DNA of 64,000 nt from an uncultured Clostridium sp. (lineage in GTDB: Bacteria; Bacillota; Clostridia; TANB77; CAG-508). The position numbers and the translations under genes were made by a program. Positions 36,796 to 45,626 of this stretch are shown here, piece by piece. The notes beneath the pieces are model-generated. The model did no database searches. It saw nothing but the letters and a program-made list of their open reading frames with translations, and was not told the DNA's origin. The stretch spans positions 1 to 64,000 of the forward strand of contig USCB01000006.1 of NCBI GenBank assembly GCA_900553125.1, in the 5' to 3' direction. Position 1 is the stretch's first letter; the number at the start of each line of letters is the position of its first letter.

Positions 36796-37905
36796 TTACT
36801 TACTATTTACTAACCACTCATAAACTTCATCTTCTGTTAAAACTCCATGTTTCAATTTATTTACTCTATCTTTAGCATCTTTTTTCCATTTATCAAAATC
36901 TTTTTTCATTTGTTTATTATCTTTATTTCTACCAACAGCCATAGACTTTAATTGGTATAATCTTCTGTATTCTGCTAATGCTTTATTTTGTTTTAGTCTT
37001 TCGTTATAAGCTTGTACTGCACCTTGTTCTCTACAAGTTTTACCGTTTGCTTTTGGATAATCACAATAGATCTCATCAAGTCTTGAGTTTGGAATAAAGT
37101 ACATTCCACAGTTTTGACATTTCTTAATTGGATTATTTGATGTTTTTACTAATTCTTCTAATACTGCATAGCATATAGCGGATAAGTCATTGCTTTGATG
37201 TGTATCTATCATTGAAACAAGCATTGTGTTATTCTTAAAACTATCTAATAATTGCTTATCATTCAAATGTGATAATTCTAAATTTTTATTTGAATAGCTA
37301 TCTTGAATAATATTGTCATTTTTATTATAAGTATGTGCTTGTCCTTTATGCTTAATTAAATATACTGCAAATCTTTGACTAGGCGTATATTCTTTTAATT
37401 CTTCTTGTTCATCAAGGTTAAATACATAGTTTACAAATGCTTTCATTTCTTCTTGTATTTCTTGTATCTTATATTGTAGGTCATTGTATATTTTTTCCAT
37501 CTGCTTTAAATATACTTCATCGTTTTCATATTTTCCTTTTAATTCAAAAGTATAATTTTCATCTATATCTTTTAATATCTCAAATCCATAAGCAAAGAAG
37601 AATGTTTCATAAGCTGATTCATATGTCTCTAAATTAGCATTTAAAAATCTTAATAAAAACATTCCAAATCTTTCAACATAAGGAAAATACATATTTCCTG
37701 GATATTTTAATCCTTGCTCTTCTTTAATTCTTCCTTTAACTTCGCTTTTATCAAAATATAATGTTAATAGTCTATTCTCAAAATCATCTTTTCTATTTAC
37801 ACTATAAAGATACAAAGGTGTTGAATAATATTCTTCTCTTTTTTCTTTATTAAACCAAATATAAAAACTATCAAAAAAATTTTTTTCTGGTAAATTTGCT
37901 TTCAT
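36796..37905 (-). CDS. DUF6076-like protein with zinc-binding Cys cluster
   Basis: 369 residues. The N-terminal part is alpha-helical with no known domain. The C-terminal part has the treble-clef-like cluster KKCQNCGMYFIPNSRLDEIYCDY...TCREQG, followed by basic helices, the arrangement seen in DUF6076 proteins of Firmicutes mobile elements. The start ATG 37905 follows GGAGG. It is first in the minus-strand operon that continues with the SH3 and AlbA_2 genes. Function unknown. Confidence 0.8.
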   Translation of the reverse strand: MKANLPEKNFFDSFYIWFNKEKREEYYSTPLYLYSVNRKDDFENRLLTLYFDKSEVKGRIKEEQGLKYPGNMYFPYVERFGMFLLRFLNANLETYESAYETFFFAYGFEILKDIDENYTFELKGKYENDEVYLKQMEKIYNDLQYKIQEIQEEMKAFVNYVFNLDEQEELKEYTPSQRFAVYLIKHKGQAHTYNKNDNIIQDSYSNKNLELSHLNDKQLLDSFKNNTMLVSMIDTHQSNDLSAICYAVLEELVKTSNNPIKKCQNCGMYFIPNSRLDEIYCDYPKANGKTCREQGAVQAYNERLKQNKALAEYRRLYQLKSMAVGRNKDNKQMKKDFDKWKKDAKDRVNKLKHGVLTEDEVYEWLVNSK

Positions 37906-38039
37906 TTCAATACTTCCTCCAAATTTATAGTTAACAATTTTTATTTTTTTACAATTTGTTATTGACATTCTATAATTATTATACTATAATGCTATCATAA
38001 TTACAATAGTTTTGCAATGAAAAATTGTAAAACTATAAA

Positions 38040-38237
38040 AGTACATTGAAAAATACACTAAAACTTAGTGTCATAACACCAGTATTATAGAACAATATAA
38101 TGATACTTCGGCTTGGCTTAACGTGATGTTGAGGAGTCGCTCGGCTGATAGCGGAGAGGTGAAATTCCTATGTAGGTAAAACTAACTATAATATTCCCTT
38201 AAGTAGATGGGATGGTTAAAAAAATCTACTAAACTAT
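38040..38237. other. Non-coding control region before xis
   Basis: 200 bp without a gene, between divergent operons. A GC-richer block at 38105-38170 (CTTCGGCTTGGC, GTCGCTCGGCTGATAGCGGAG) can fold into several hairpins, followed by AAGTAGATGGGATGG. It may hold the xis-int leader, a structured RNA or Xis binding sites. No family recognised. Confidence 0.4.
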
Positions 38238-38276
38238 ATGCAAAATTTTGATTTTACAAGAAATGGAGGAACAGAA

Positions 38277-38477
38277 GTGAAAGATAACAATCACACACAA
38301 GAAATGTTTGCTGATTATCCTGATGTTGTTGATGTATCTGGACTACGATCAATGCTAGGAAATATTGGCAGACAAACAGCATACGAATTAGTACGAAAAG
38401 GTACTATTAAAGCAATTAAAGTTGGAAAGCTTTACAGAATACCTAAGATAAATGTTATCGCTTTTTTAACTGAATAA
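38277..38477 (+). CDS. Excisionase-like DNA-binding protein (Xis)
   Basis: 66 residues. A MerR/excisionase-type winged helix reads LRSMLGNIGRQTAYELVRKGTIKAIKVG then KLYRIPK. I use the GTG at 38277 because TGGAGG lies 6 bases upstream; the frame is open to an ATG at 38238. The integrase follows 33 bp downstream, as is normal for excision modules. Confidence 0.88.
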   Translation: MKDNNHTQEMFADYPDVVDVSGLRSMLGNIGRQTAYELVRKGTIKAIKVGKLYRIPKINVIAFLTE

Positions 38478-38510
38478 AAATACTGTTTAAAAATAAGAAA
38501 GGAGATTTTA

Positions 38511-39773
38511 ATGTATAACATTACAGCATATTTAACAATTAAGAATAAGACCTTTTATACAGTATTAACTTACTATGTAGATGGCATTAGAAAAATGAAA
38601 TGGGTATCTACAGGATTTAAAGAAAATGAAAGTAAGAAAAAAGCTGAAAGGAAACTTATTCAAATAAGAGATGAATTTATAAACAAATTAGAAACAATTG
38701 CAACTACAAAAATAGAAGATAAAAAAGTACAAATATCATTTGCAGACTTTATGATTAAATGGCTTGATATGATAAAACATCAAATAGAAGAATCTACATA
38801 TACAGGTTATAAAAGACAAATTGAAGGCAGAACAAAAGAATATTTTACTAAAAATCCAGTAATGCTTGAAGATTTGAAACCAGTACATATTTTAGATTTT
38901 TATAATTGGTTATATTCACAAGGTCTTAAAGGAAATACAGTCACAAAATATCATGCTAATATTAGAAAGGCTTTAGATTATGCAGTGCAAACAGACTTAA
39001 TACAAAGTAATCCAGCTATTAAAGTTGGAAGACCACAACAAGAACAATTTATTGCTGACTATTATAATGAAGATGAATTAAACAATTTATTTAAAGTTGT
39101 AAAAGATACTACTTTAGAACTAATAATTTATTTAACTGCTTTTTATGGATTACGAAGAAGTGAAGTTTTAGGTATTAGGTGGTCTGCAATAGATTTTGAA
39201 AATAAAACAATTACTATAAGTCATAAGGTAGTAACTGTTACAAATGAAAGCGAAGATAGTAAAACAAAAACAAAAATGATTACTAAAAGCAAAACAAAAA
39301 ATAAATCTAGTTATAGAACATTTCCTTTATTTAAAAAAATTGAAGAACTTTTACTATACACTAGAAAAATGCAAGAATACTATATGTCTATATTTAAAGA
39401 AAGTTACAATAAACAATATAAAGATTATGTTTGTTTAGATGAATTGGGAAATTTGAGAAAACCTGATTATGTTAGTCATAAGTTCAAACAAATATTAAAG
39501 AATAATGGTTTGAGAGAAATAAGATTTCATGATTTAAGACACAGTTGTGCAACATTACTTGTTAAAAAAGGAATATCTTTAAGAGAAATACAAGATTGGC
39601 TAGGACATTCTAGTTCTAAAACAACAGAAAGATATGCACACTTGGATTCGAGTACAAAGATAAAATCTGCAACAGCTATTGAAAATGCATTAAGCTTTAG
39701 CACCAAAACTAATAACGAAAATAAAGACATAAAAAAAGATATATTAGATCTGGACTCTAATATACCTAAATAA
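38511..39773 (+). CDS. Tyrosine recombinase integrase
   Basis: 420 residues: an N-terminal arm-binding domain, a SAM-like core-binding domain (about 75-165) and the catalytic domain with Arg in GLRRSEVLGIRW, HDLRHSCATLL (H-x-x-R), GHSSSKTTERYAH (second His and the nucleophile Tyr). It follows AGAAAGGAG. Its stop lies 100 bp from the tRNA-Leu 3' end, so it should catalyse integration at that site. Confidence 0.96.
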   Translation: MYNITAYLTIKNKTFYTVLTYYVDGIRKMKWVSTGFKENESKKKAERKLIQIRDEFINKLETIATTKIEDKKVQISFADFMIKWLDMIKHQIEESTYTGYKRQIEGRTKEYFTKNPVMLEDLKPVHILDFYNWLYSQGLKGNTVTKYHANIRKALDYAVQTDLIQSNPAIKVGRPQQEQFIADYYNEDELNNLFKVVKDTTLELIIYLTAFYGLRRSEVLGIRWSAIDFENKTITISHKVVTVTNESEDSKTKTKMITKSKTKNKSSYRTFPLFKKIEELLLYTRKMQEYYMSIFKESYNKQYKDYVCLDELGNLRKPDYVSHKFKQILKNNGLREIRFHDLRHSCATLLVKKGISLREIQDWLGHSSSKTTERYAHLDSSTKIKSATAIENALSFSTKTNNENKDIKKDILDLDSNIPK

Positions 39774-39833
39774 TTAAGTATTTTCCAAAATTGTTAGAAA
39801 TTTGTTAGAAAAATCTAGCAATTTTATTATAAA

Positions 39834-39868
39834 AGCATCAAGGTTAATTCTCTGAACTCCTTGATGCT
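39834..39868 (+). terminator. Terminator after the integrase
   Basis: GCATCAAGG and CCTTGATGC close a 16-base loop, with TCTTATGG after it. It ends just before the tRNA att core. Confidence 0.65.
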
Positions 39869-39872
39869 CTTA

Positions 39873-39960
39873 TGGTGCAGATGGCCGGAATCGAACCGGC
39901 ACGGTTTATTCAACCGCAGGATTTTAAGTCCTGTGCGTCTACCAGTTCCGCCACATCTGC
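39873..39960 (-). tRNA. tRNA-Leu (anticodon TAA)
   Basis: The minus strand starts GCAGATGTGGCGGAACTGG, has the anticodon arm GGACTTAAAATCC with TAA, a long variable arm (TGCGGTTGAATAAACCGT), the T arm GGTTCGATTCC and an encoded CCA after acceptor strand CATCTGC. The class II shape fits Leu. Its 3' 57 bp are the att core of the downstream elements and are restored by the insertion. Confidence 0.96.
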
Positions 39961-40044
39961 ATATAAACTGGTATATGTCCTAACGACATTGACTATTATA
40001 TTATTAATTAACACATTTGTCAATACCTATTCTAAATTTTTTCC

Positions 40045-40110
40045 AACAAATTTTGTCAAAAAATAAATACAGAGGCTCAAAGACGCTCTACATCTAATAA
40101 GCCTCACTTA
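40045..40110 (-). terminator. Possible hairpin downstream of carD
   Basis: GAGGCT and AGCCTC separated by about 22 bases lie between carD and the tRNA. It is weak and the T tract is interrupted. Confidence 0.35.
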
Positions 40111-40124
40111 TAAAAAATTAACAA

Positions 40125-40703
40125 TTATGTATTTTCAGAAGTCCCAGCATTATTACTTCCATCAAAAGGTATAAATTTGCTAACAACACTTTCTTTAACT
40201 GTATCACCAGCTCTAAAAGTAATAAATGAATTATTGATTTTATTATCAACCAACTCTTCCATTTCATCTTTATTAGAATGTTCTGCTAAAACAAGTTCAC
40301 TTACTAAAATTTGCTTAGCATTTGTTAACATTTTCTTCTCTCCTGTAGATAAGCCTTTCTCTTTTTGCTTAAAACTTAAATTTCTAACTACATCTGCAAT
40401 TTCGTAAATATCTCCACTCTTTAACTTATCCATATTATCTCTATATCTTTTATTCCAATTTTTGTTCATTTCTGTTTCATCTTGTTCTAAAACAGCAAAT
40501 ACCTTATCTGCTGATCCTTTGTCTATAATTGATCTTACTCCTACTTGCTCCGCCATGGCTATTGGAACCATTACTTTTACCTCACCTGGCATTTTTAGTA
40601 TATAATAAGATTGTTTTTGACCTAAAACATCTTTTTCTTCTATTGAATCAATTGTTCCTGCTCCGTGCATTGGATATACTATTTGGTCTCCTACATTAAA
40701 CAT
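40125..40703 (-). CDS. carD: CarD family transcription regulator
   Basis: Binds the RNA polymerase beta subunit and stabilises open complexes. The N-terminal Tudor-like RNAP interaction domain (residues 1-60) begins FNVGDQIVYPMHGAGTI, followed by the helical DNA-binding part (KNWNKRYRDNMDKLKSGDI, AKQILVSELVLA). The start ATG 40703 follows AAAGGAGAG. The chain ends with a Ser/Asn-rich tail. 192 residues. Confidence 0.93.
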   Translation of the reverse strand: MFNVGDQIVYPMHGAGTIDSIEEKDVLGQKQSYYILKMPGEVKVMVPIAMAEQVGVRSIIDKGSADKVFAVLEQDETEMNKNWNKRYRDNMDKLKSGDIYEIADVVRNLSFKQKEKGLSTGEKKMLTNAKQILVSELVLAEHSNKDEMEELVDNKINNSFITFRAGDTVKESVVSKFIPFDGSNNAGTSENT

Positions 40704-40875
40704 GTGTAATCTCTCCTTTCTACTACTTACGTTAACAAACAATTTCTTCTTTATGTCATCAACAATTCTATTATACTACAAATTGGCTAAAAAGTCAAAA
40801 TTTTCTAAAAACGTTTTTTATATTGATATTATGTGAATTACAGCCATTTTTGCCTTTTATTTCCAAAAAAAATTT

Positions 40876-41700
40876 TTAATTTTTTTTCATTTCTATAGAT
40901 TTAATTATGTTATCAATCAATAAGCAATTTGTTACAACTCCAACTCCTCCTGGAACAGGTGTTATTGCATAAGCTTTTTCTTTTACATCTTCAAAATCTA
41001 CATCTCCAACCATTTTTCCATTTTCAAAGTTTATTCCTACATCTATTATTATAGCATCTTGTTTTATCATATCTTTTTTTAAAAACTTTGATTTCCCTAT
41101 TGCCATGATTATTACATCTGAATTCTTCAATATATCATTCATATTTTTAGTTTTCGAATGACAAATAGTCACTGTTGCATTTTTATTTAAAAGTTGTGGT
41201 ATTAATGGTTTGCCTACAATATTACTTCTTCCGACAATTGTAACTTTTTTCCCGGTTAAATCTATGTTATAATAATCTAAAATTTCAATAACTGCTTTAC
41301 TCGTACAAGGAATATTAACATTTTTTTCTCCTAAAAACAATTTTCCCATATTTATAATCCCTACACCTTCTATATCTTTTTCAGGTGAAATATCATTTAT
41401 TAGGTCTGATAAATTAGTTGGTAATGGTTGCTGGAACATTATTCCTGTTATATTATTATCTTGTTTTACCTTATTAAAATTTTCTATAAATTCTTTTTCA
41501 TCATTAGCTAATAATAATACAAATTCTATACCATAATTTTTACAATTTTTCTCAATTCTTTTTATGTATGCTAAACTTGCCGCATCACAATTTAGCCCTA
41601 ATACTGCTATATAAGGTTTTTTATTTATTTTTTCTATTCTTAGCTTAAAATCTTTTTTTATGTTTTCAGCAACACTTTTTCCTTCTAATAATAATTCCAT
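40876..41700 (-). CDS. folD: Methylene-THF dehydrogenase / methenyl-THF cyclohydrolase
   Basis: Bifunctional FolD interconverts 5,10-methylene-, methenyl- and 10-formyl-THF. The family motif with the catalytic Lys/Tyr region is present (AYIKRIEKNCKNYGI), as are MFQQPLPTN, the NADP fold IVGRSNIVGKPL and the C-terminal PVPGGVGVVT. 274 residues. It lies 15 bp downstream of the cyclodeaminase gene, so the two folate enzymes form an operon and connect with fhs at 1051. Confidence 0.96.
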   Translation of the reverse strand: MELLLEGKSVAENIKKDFKLRIEKINKKPYIAVLGLNCDAASLAYIKRIEKNCKNYGIEFVLLLANDEKEFIENFNKVKQDNNITGIMFQQPLPTNLSDLINDISPEKDIEGVGIINMGKLFLGEKNVNIPCTSKAVIEILDYYNIDLTGKKVTIVGRSNIVGKPLIPQLLNKNATVTICHSKTKNMNDILKNSDVIIMAIGKSKFLKKDMIKQDAIIIDVGINFENGKMVGDVDFEDVKEKAYAITPVPGGVGVVTNCLLIDNIIKSIEMKKN

Positions 41701-41715
41701 TTTTTCTCCTTCGAA

Positions 41716-42279
41716 TTATAAATAAATTTTTTTATTTTGTTCATATTTTTTTCTAATGTCATTTATAAATTTCTCATCTTTAATATATTTTAAATTTATT
41801 TCTATATTAATAATACTTGACTCTATACATGAAATTGAATATTTTTTGCAAATATTAAAATCACTTACTAACATTTTGTTTCCAACTTTTTCTAACTTAT
41901 TTACAAGTTCTAAAGTTTTTATTGATTCTTCCATTACATCATAACAGAATAATACACTTTCTTTACTTGCCTGTTCCAGTTCATTTGGCTCTGTTTTTCG
42001 TATTTTGTATGCTTTTAATACTTTATCTAATACTATTCTATCTTGATCAATTACATTAAGAGCTTTTTTCTTTATTTCATAAGCCTCTTTTTGTATTTTA
42101 ATTACTTCTTCTTGTACATTTTCATATTTTTTTTTACCAATAGTTAAATTACATATATAAATTATTAAAGATGCTGTAATTGAAAGTACCATTCCAACCG
42201 TACTTCCTCCTGCTAACTCTATTTCCGGATTTTCTAAATCTTCTAATATTGGTTTTATTTTTTCATTATATAAAATCAT
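41716..42279 (-). CDS. fchA: Formiminotetrahydrofolate cyclodeaminase-like protein (FchA)
   Basis: About 187 residues, mostly helical, with the FTCD-C family start GGSTVGMVLSITASLI and conserved LTIGKKKY, then DQDRIVLDKVLKAYKI and later QASKESV. In clostridia such proteins act as methenyl-THF cyclohydrolase or cyclodeaminase. The start ATG 42279 follows GGAG at 6 bases. It is flanked by U32 peptidase and folD genes on the same strand. Cyclodeaminase activity itself is inferred. Confidence 0.88.
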   Translation of the reverse strand: MILYNEKIKPILEDLENPEIELAGGSTVGMVLSITASLIIYICNLTIGKKKYENVQEEVIKIQKEAYEIKKKALNVIDQDRIVLDKVLKAYKIRKTEPNELEQASKESVLFCYDVMEESIKTLELVNKLEKVGNKMLVSDFNICKKYSISCIESSIINIEINLKYIKDEKFINDIRKKYEQNKKIYL

Positions 42280-42300
42280 TGTTTTCTCCATTTCATAAGC

Positions 42301-43530
42301 TTATTTTTTTCTTCTTATAATCCAGTTTTCTTCTACTTTTATTGGTAGTTTCATTTTTACCTGTTGTCCTTGTTTTCCTGGATTTACTGTATCTATTTCT
42401 TCATCAGTTTCCATATCCCATAATTTATCTATTATAAATTTTTCAGGTTCTAATTTACCTGGAATTAAAATTTCTAATTTATCCCCAACAGATAACTTAT
42501 TTCTTATTTCTATAATTGTTTTTTCTTCTTCATTTTTAACTACTTTTCCACCAAATTCGTAATTTGCATTATATTGTTTTCCTTCATATTCTTGAATATC
42601 TTTATTTTCTCTACTATTAAAGTAAAATGTAGTTAATCCCCTTGTTTTTATTTTTTCAATTTCTTTCATATATTTTTCAGCATCATAATTTTTAGGATTT
42701 TCCATATAATCATCAATTGCTGCTCTATATATACTTACAATGCTTGCTATATAGTATTCTGTTTTTAATCTTCCTTCTATTTTTAAACTATCTACTCCCA
42801 TATCAATAATTTCTGGAAGTTCATGTATTAAACATAAATCTTTAGAAGATAATATACTTGTCCCATGTTCATCCATTTCAACTGGCATTAAATTTCCTGG
42901 ATTATTTTTTTCTTCTAAATATACATTATATGACCATCTGCAACTTTGTGCACAACTTCCATAATTTGCACTTCTTCCACATAAAAAGTCACTTAAAAAA
43001 CATCTTCCTGAATATGAAAAACATATTGCTCCATGAATAAATATCTCTATTTCCATTCCTTCTGGTTTGTTTTCCATTATATATTTTAGTTGATTTTTAT
43101 CCATTTCTCTTGCCATAATCATTCTTTTGCATCCTTGATTATACCAAAACTTACAAGCTTCTAAACTTACTAAATTACTTTGTGTACTTACATTCACTGG
43201 AACACTTGGCGCATATTTTAAAATCGTGCTTATTACCCCTGGATCTGCTGCTATTATTCCGTCTGGCTTTATTTCTTCTAATTTTTTACACATTTGTCTT
43301 ATTTCTTCATAATCTGTATCAAATGCATATATATTCATCGCAACATATACTTTTTTTCCTAAACTATGTGCATATTTAATTGTTTTTATTAAATCCTCAT
43401 CATCTATTGCTGCTCTTGACCTTAATGATAAACTTGCTGTTCCACAATATATGGCATCTGCTCCGTATAAAAATGCTATTTTTGCTTTTTCAAAAGAACC
43501 TGCTGGTGCTAATAATTCTACTTTTTTCAT
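42301..43530 (-). CDS. U32 family peptidase / tRNA hydroxylation (TrhP-like)
   Basis: 409 residues. It has the N-terminal strand VELLAPAGSFEKAKIAFLYGADAIY, the U32 signature FIHGAICFSYSGRCFLSD and the Cys cluster CGRSANYGSCAQSCRW, which may hold a metal centre. Homologues such as TrhP/YegQ work in tRNA U34 hydroxylation from prephenate, while others are collagenase-like; this clade cannot be fixed from motifs. It starts at ATG 43530 and heads the fchA-folD operon. Confidence 0.92.
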   Translation of the reverse strand: MKKVELLAPAGSFEKAKIAFLYGADAIYCGTASLSLRSRAAIDDEDLIKTIKYAHSLGKKVYVAMNIYAFDTDYEEIRQMCKKLEEIKPDGIIAADPGVISTILKYAPSVPVNVSTQSNLVSLEACKFWYNQGCKRMIMAREMDKNQLKYIMENKPEGMEIEIFIHGAICFSYSGRCFLSDFLCGRSANYGSCAQSCRWSYNVYLEEKNNPGNLMPVEMDEHGTSILSSKDLCLIHELPEIIDMGVDSLKIEGRLKTEYYIASIVSIYRAAIDDYMENPKNYDAEKYMKEIEKIKTRGLTTFYFNSRENKDIQEYEGKQYNANYEFGGKVVKNEEEKTIIEIRNKLSVGDKLEILIPGKLEPEKFIIDKLWDMETDEEIDTVNPGKQGQQVKMKLPIKVEENWIIRRKK

Positions 43531-43601
43531 ATTTTTATAAATCCTTCCTTTTTGATTCATATATTAGTATACTATCAAAATACGAAAAATTCAAGCAACT
43601 C

Positions 43602-43630
43602 TGGACTTTTTTAGAATTTTGTTGTATAAT
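43602..43630 (+). promoter_or_regulatory. Promoter for the 43677 gene
   Basis: TGGACT (4 of 6 to the -35 consensus) and a perfect TATAAT are 17 bp apart, 47 bp before the ATG. Confidence 0.55.
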
Positions 43631-43676
43631 TAGTAGAATTGGAAAATTTTTACATAAATTTAGAAGGAGAAAATAT

Positions 43677-45539
43677 ATGTATAACACTAACAATAATGAT
43701 ATAAAAAAACTTAAATATTTACAAATTAAAATTCATCAGGCATTACTAGAATGTATTAATACCTATTCTTTAGCAGAACAAAAAAAATCTCTTTTTTATA
43801 GTTTTTTAGCCTCTGCATTCATGCGTTTCAGAGATTCTATCGATACTAGTGTTGCCAATCCTGCAAGATTAAAAGCTAACTCAAGTGTTATAGATAATAT
43901 TGAAAAAGAAATTTTAAAGAAATTACAATATAATTTACCAGAAAATTATAATATAAACAGTATTGACGAAATTATTGCCAAAATTGTACAAGATGTCTGC
44001 AAAGATTATTTAGGAGCTACTATAGTTTTTCACTCTAAAAATAATTGTAGCACATATTGTAACGAATCAGATGACCCCTATGTAAAAAAACTTTATAAGG
44101 CTCTTCTCACAACGGAGGAATACCTTAGAAGTAGCGAAAAACTACACAATGATACTATAATTTCAAGGTTATCAGAACGTTTTCAAAAAATAGATATTTC
44201 TAATACATTTGTCGATGAAAATCCTAATCGATTAGCACCGCAAAAAGTAAAACCCCTTAATTTAGAGAATATCGATACATTAGAAAAATATTTTGATACT
44301 AAAATTGCATTATTGACCCTACTTACAAATCATAGTATTCCATGTACAGAATCAACAGATGGAAAAGAACATAAATATTGTGTTAGCGAATTAGATATTC
44401 CTTATCTACAATTAGTAAAACAAACCATGGAACTTAAGCCTAAAACTAAGGATGAGGCTATTAAAATTCTGATTGACCTTGCTAGAGCAAATTATTTTAG
44501 AGAATATCTACCTTTTGATGAACAACTAGATAAAACCATAAAAGAAAAACGTCTAGCAAAGAAAAATACTTCATGCACACTAAAACTACCAGCTGAAACA
44601 CAAAAAAAGTATACACAAGAACTAACAAATTTAAGAAATAACCTAAAACAATTAAAAAATGACAGATTATTAAACTACATTTTGTCAATAGAATTGCCTA
44701 ACATTTTTCAAGAACTATCAGAATTACCTAACTTAAATGTAGAAATAAAATCTCATAAAAAACGTGCAAAATCAAGTGGTTTTTATTCAAACTATTATAC
44801 AATAGAACTAAATGGTATTGTAACATGCGAGATATTAGGTTGTTCAGAGTTTCGATATAATCTTTCAAAAGAAGGTAATGCATCACATAACACAATGTAT
44901 AAAAAATCATTTGATATAAAGCCTTTATTTGAATTACGTGCATTTCCCTTTCCTAACTCAAAACAAGCAAAAGAACAATTGGGCTTTTACTTCGAATTCC
45001 TAAGTTCTGTTAGTTTAAATGATGTTAGTGGCTATCATATTCCTAAAGAAGATAAAGACGCTTTAAAATACTTAAAAGAATTAGTAAATTACGCTACATC
45101 AAAATTAAAGGTAAAAGATTTTATACCAATTACAAATGGCAATAAAACTTACAATATATCTTTTTTTGATTATATAACTTATATCATAGAAAATAAAGGG
45201 GCAAAATTTGTAACAATATACCCTGCTCATATTGTAGAACATAATCAATCAATTGCTGTTCCACAAAGTCCACTATATTCTCTTGAAAATTTACTAAAAT
45301 CACGTATTGGTTTTTCTACTTTAGCTAATATGGTAAGAGAGAAATATGTAGAAATTTCAACATTAGAAAAACACGATAAAGTTTTAGCAAACTCCCGTGT
45401 TAGGTCATATTCTTGCACATTGACACCAAAATATGATTTTCCAGTTGACAATTTAATTGCAAAAAAAGCAGAAGAAAATTATAAACCAATAAATATTGAA
45501 TTTCATCCAATGGGAAAATATGGTGATGATGAGAGATAA
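43677..45539 (+). CDS. Large cytosolic protein, possibly RelA/SpoT-like
   Basis: 620 residues, start ATG 43677 after AGAAGGAG. The N-terminal region includes IVQDVCKDYLGATIVFHSKNN, similar in pattern to the R-x-K-D-x-x-G-x-R-V/I segment of ppGpp synthetases. Around residue 375 comes KSSGFYSNYYTIELNGIVTCEI, then GCSEFRYNLSKEGNASHN, reminiscent of the G-Y-x-x-x-H-x-x-x...E-I-Q segment and the A-H sequence following it. No HD or TGS domain is seen. The similarity is only at motif level, so a nucleotidyltransferase role is a hypothesis. Otherwise unknown. Confidence 0.8.
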   Translation: MYNTNNNDIKKLKYLQIKIHQALLECINTYSLAEQKKSLFYSFLASAFMRFRDSIDTSVANPARLKANSSVIDNIEKEILKKLQYNLPENYNINSIDEIIAKIVQDVCKDYLGATIVFHSKNNCSTYCNESDDPYVKKLYKALLTTEEYLRSSEKLHNDTIISRLSERFQKIDISNTFVDENPNRLAPQKVKPLNLENIDTLEKYFDTKIALLTLLTNHSIPCTESTDGKEHKYCVSELDIPYLQLVKQTMELKPKTKDEAIKILIDLARANYFREYLPFDEQLDKTIKEKRLAKKNTSCTLKLPAETQKKYTQELTNLRNNLKQLKNDRLLNYILSIELPNIFQELSELPNLNVEIKSHKKRAKSSGFYSNYYTIELNGIVTCEILGCSEFRYNLSKEGNASHNTMYKKSFDIKPLFELRAFPFPNSKQAKEQLGFYFEFLSSVSLNDVSGYHIPKEDKDALKYLKELVNYATSKLKVKDFIPITNGNKTYNISFFDYITYIIENKGAKFVTIYPAHIVEHNQSIAVPQSPLYSLENLLKSRIGFSTLANMVREKYVEISTLEKHDKVLANSRVRSYSCTLTPKYDFPVDNLIAKKAEENYKPINIEFHPMGKYGDDER

Positions 45540-45549
45540 CTCATTTTTG

Positions 45550-45577
45550 TTCCATTGGGACCGGGTCTTTTTGGTAC
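45550..45577. repeat. Repeat B, solo half copy
   Basis: TTCCATTGGGACCGGGTCTT followed by TTTGGTAC, one arm only, directly after the stop of the 43677 gene. Confidence 0.8.
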
Positions 45578-45583
45578 AATTAA

Positions 45584-45626
45584 AAAAAAATAGTTTACGA
45601 TCATTTTACGTAAACTATTTTTTATT
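45584..45626. terminator. Bidirectional terminator
   Basis: AAAATAGTTTACG and CGTAAACTATTTT form a strong stem with A and T tracts on both sides, between two convergent genes. Confidence 0.88.
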
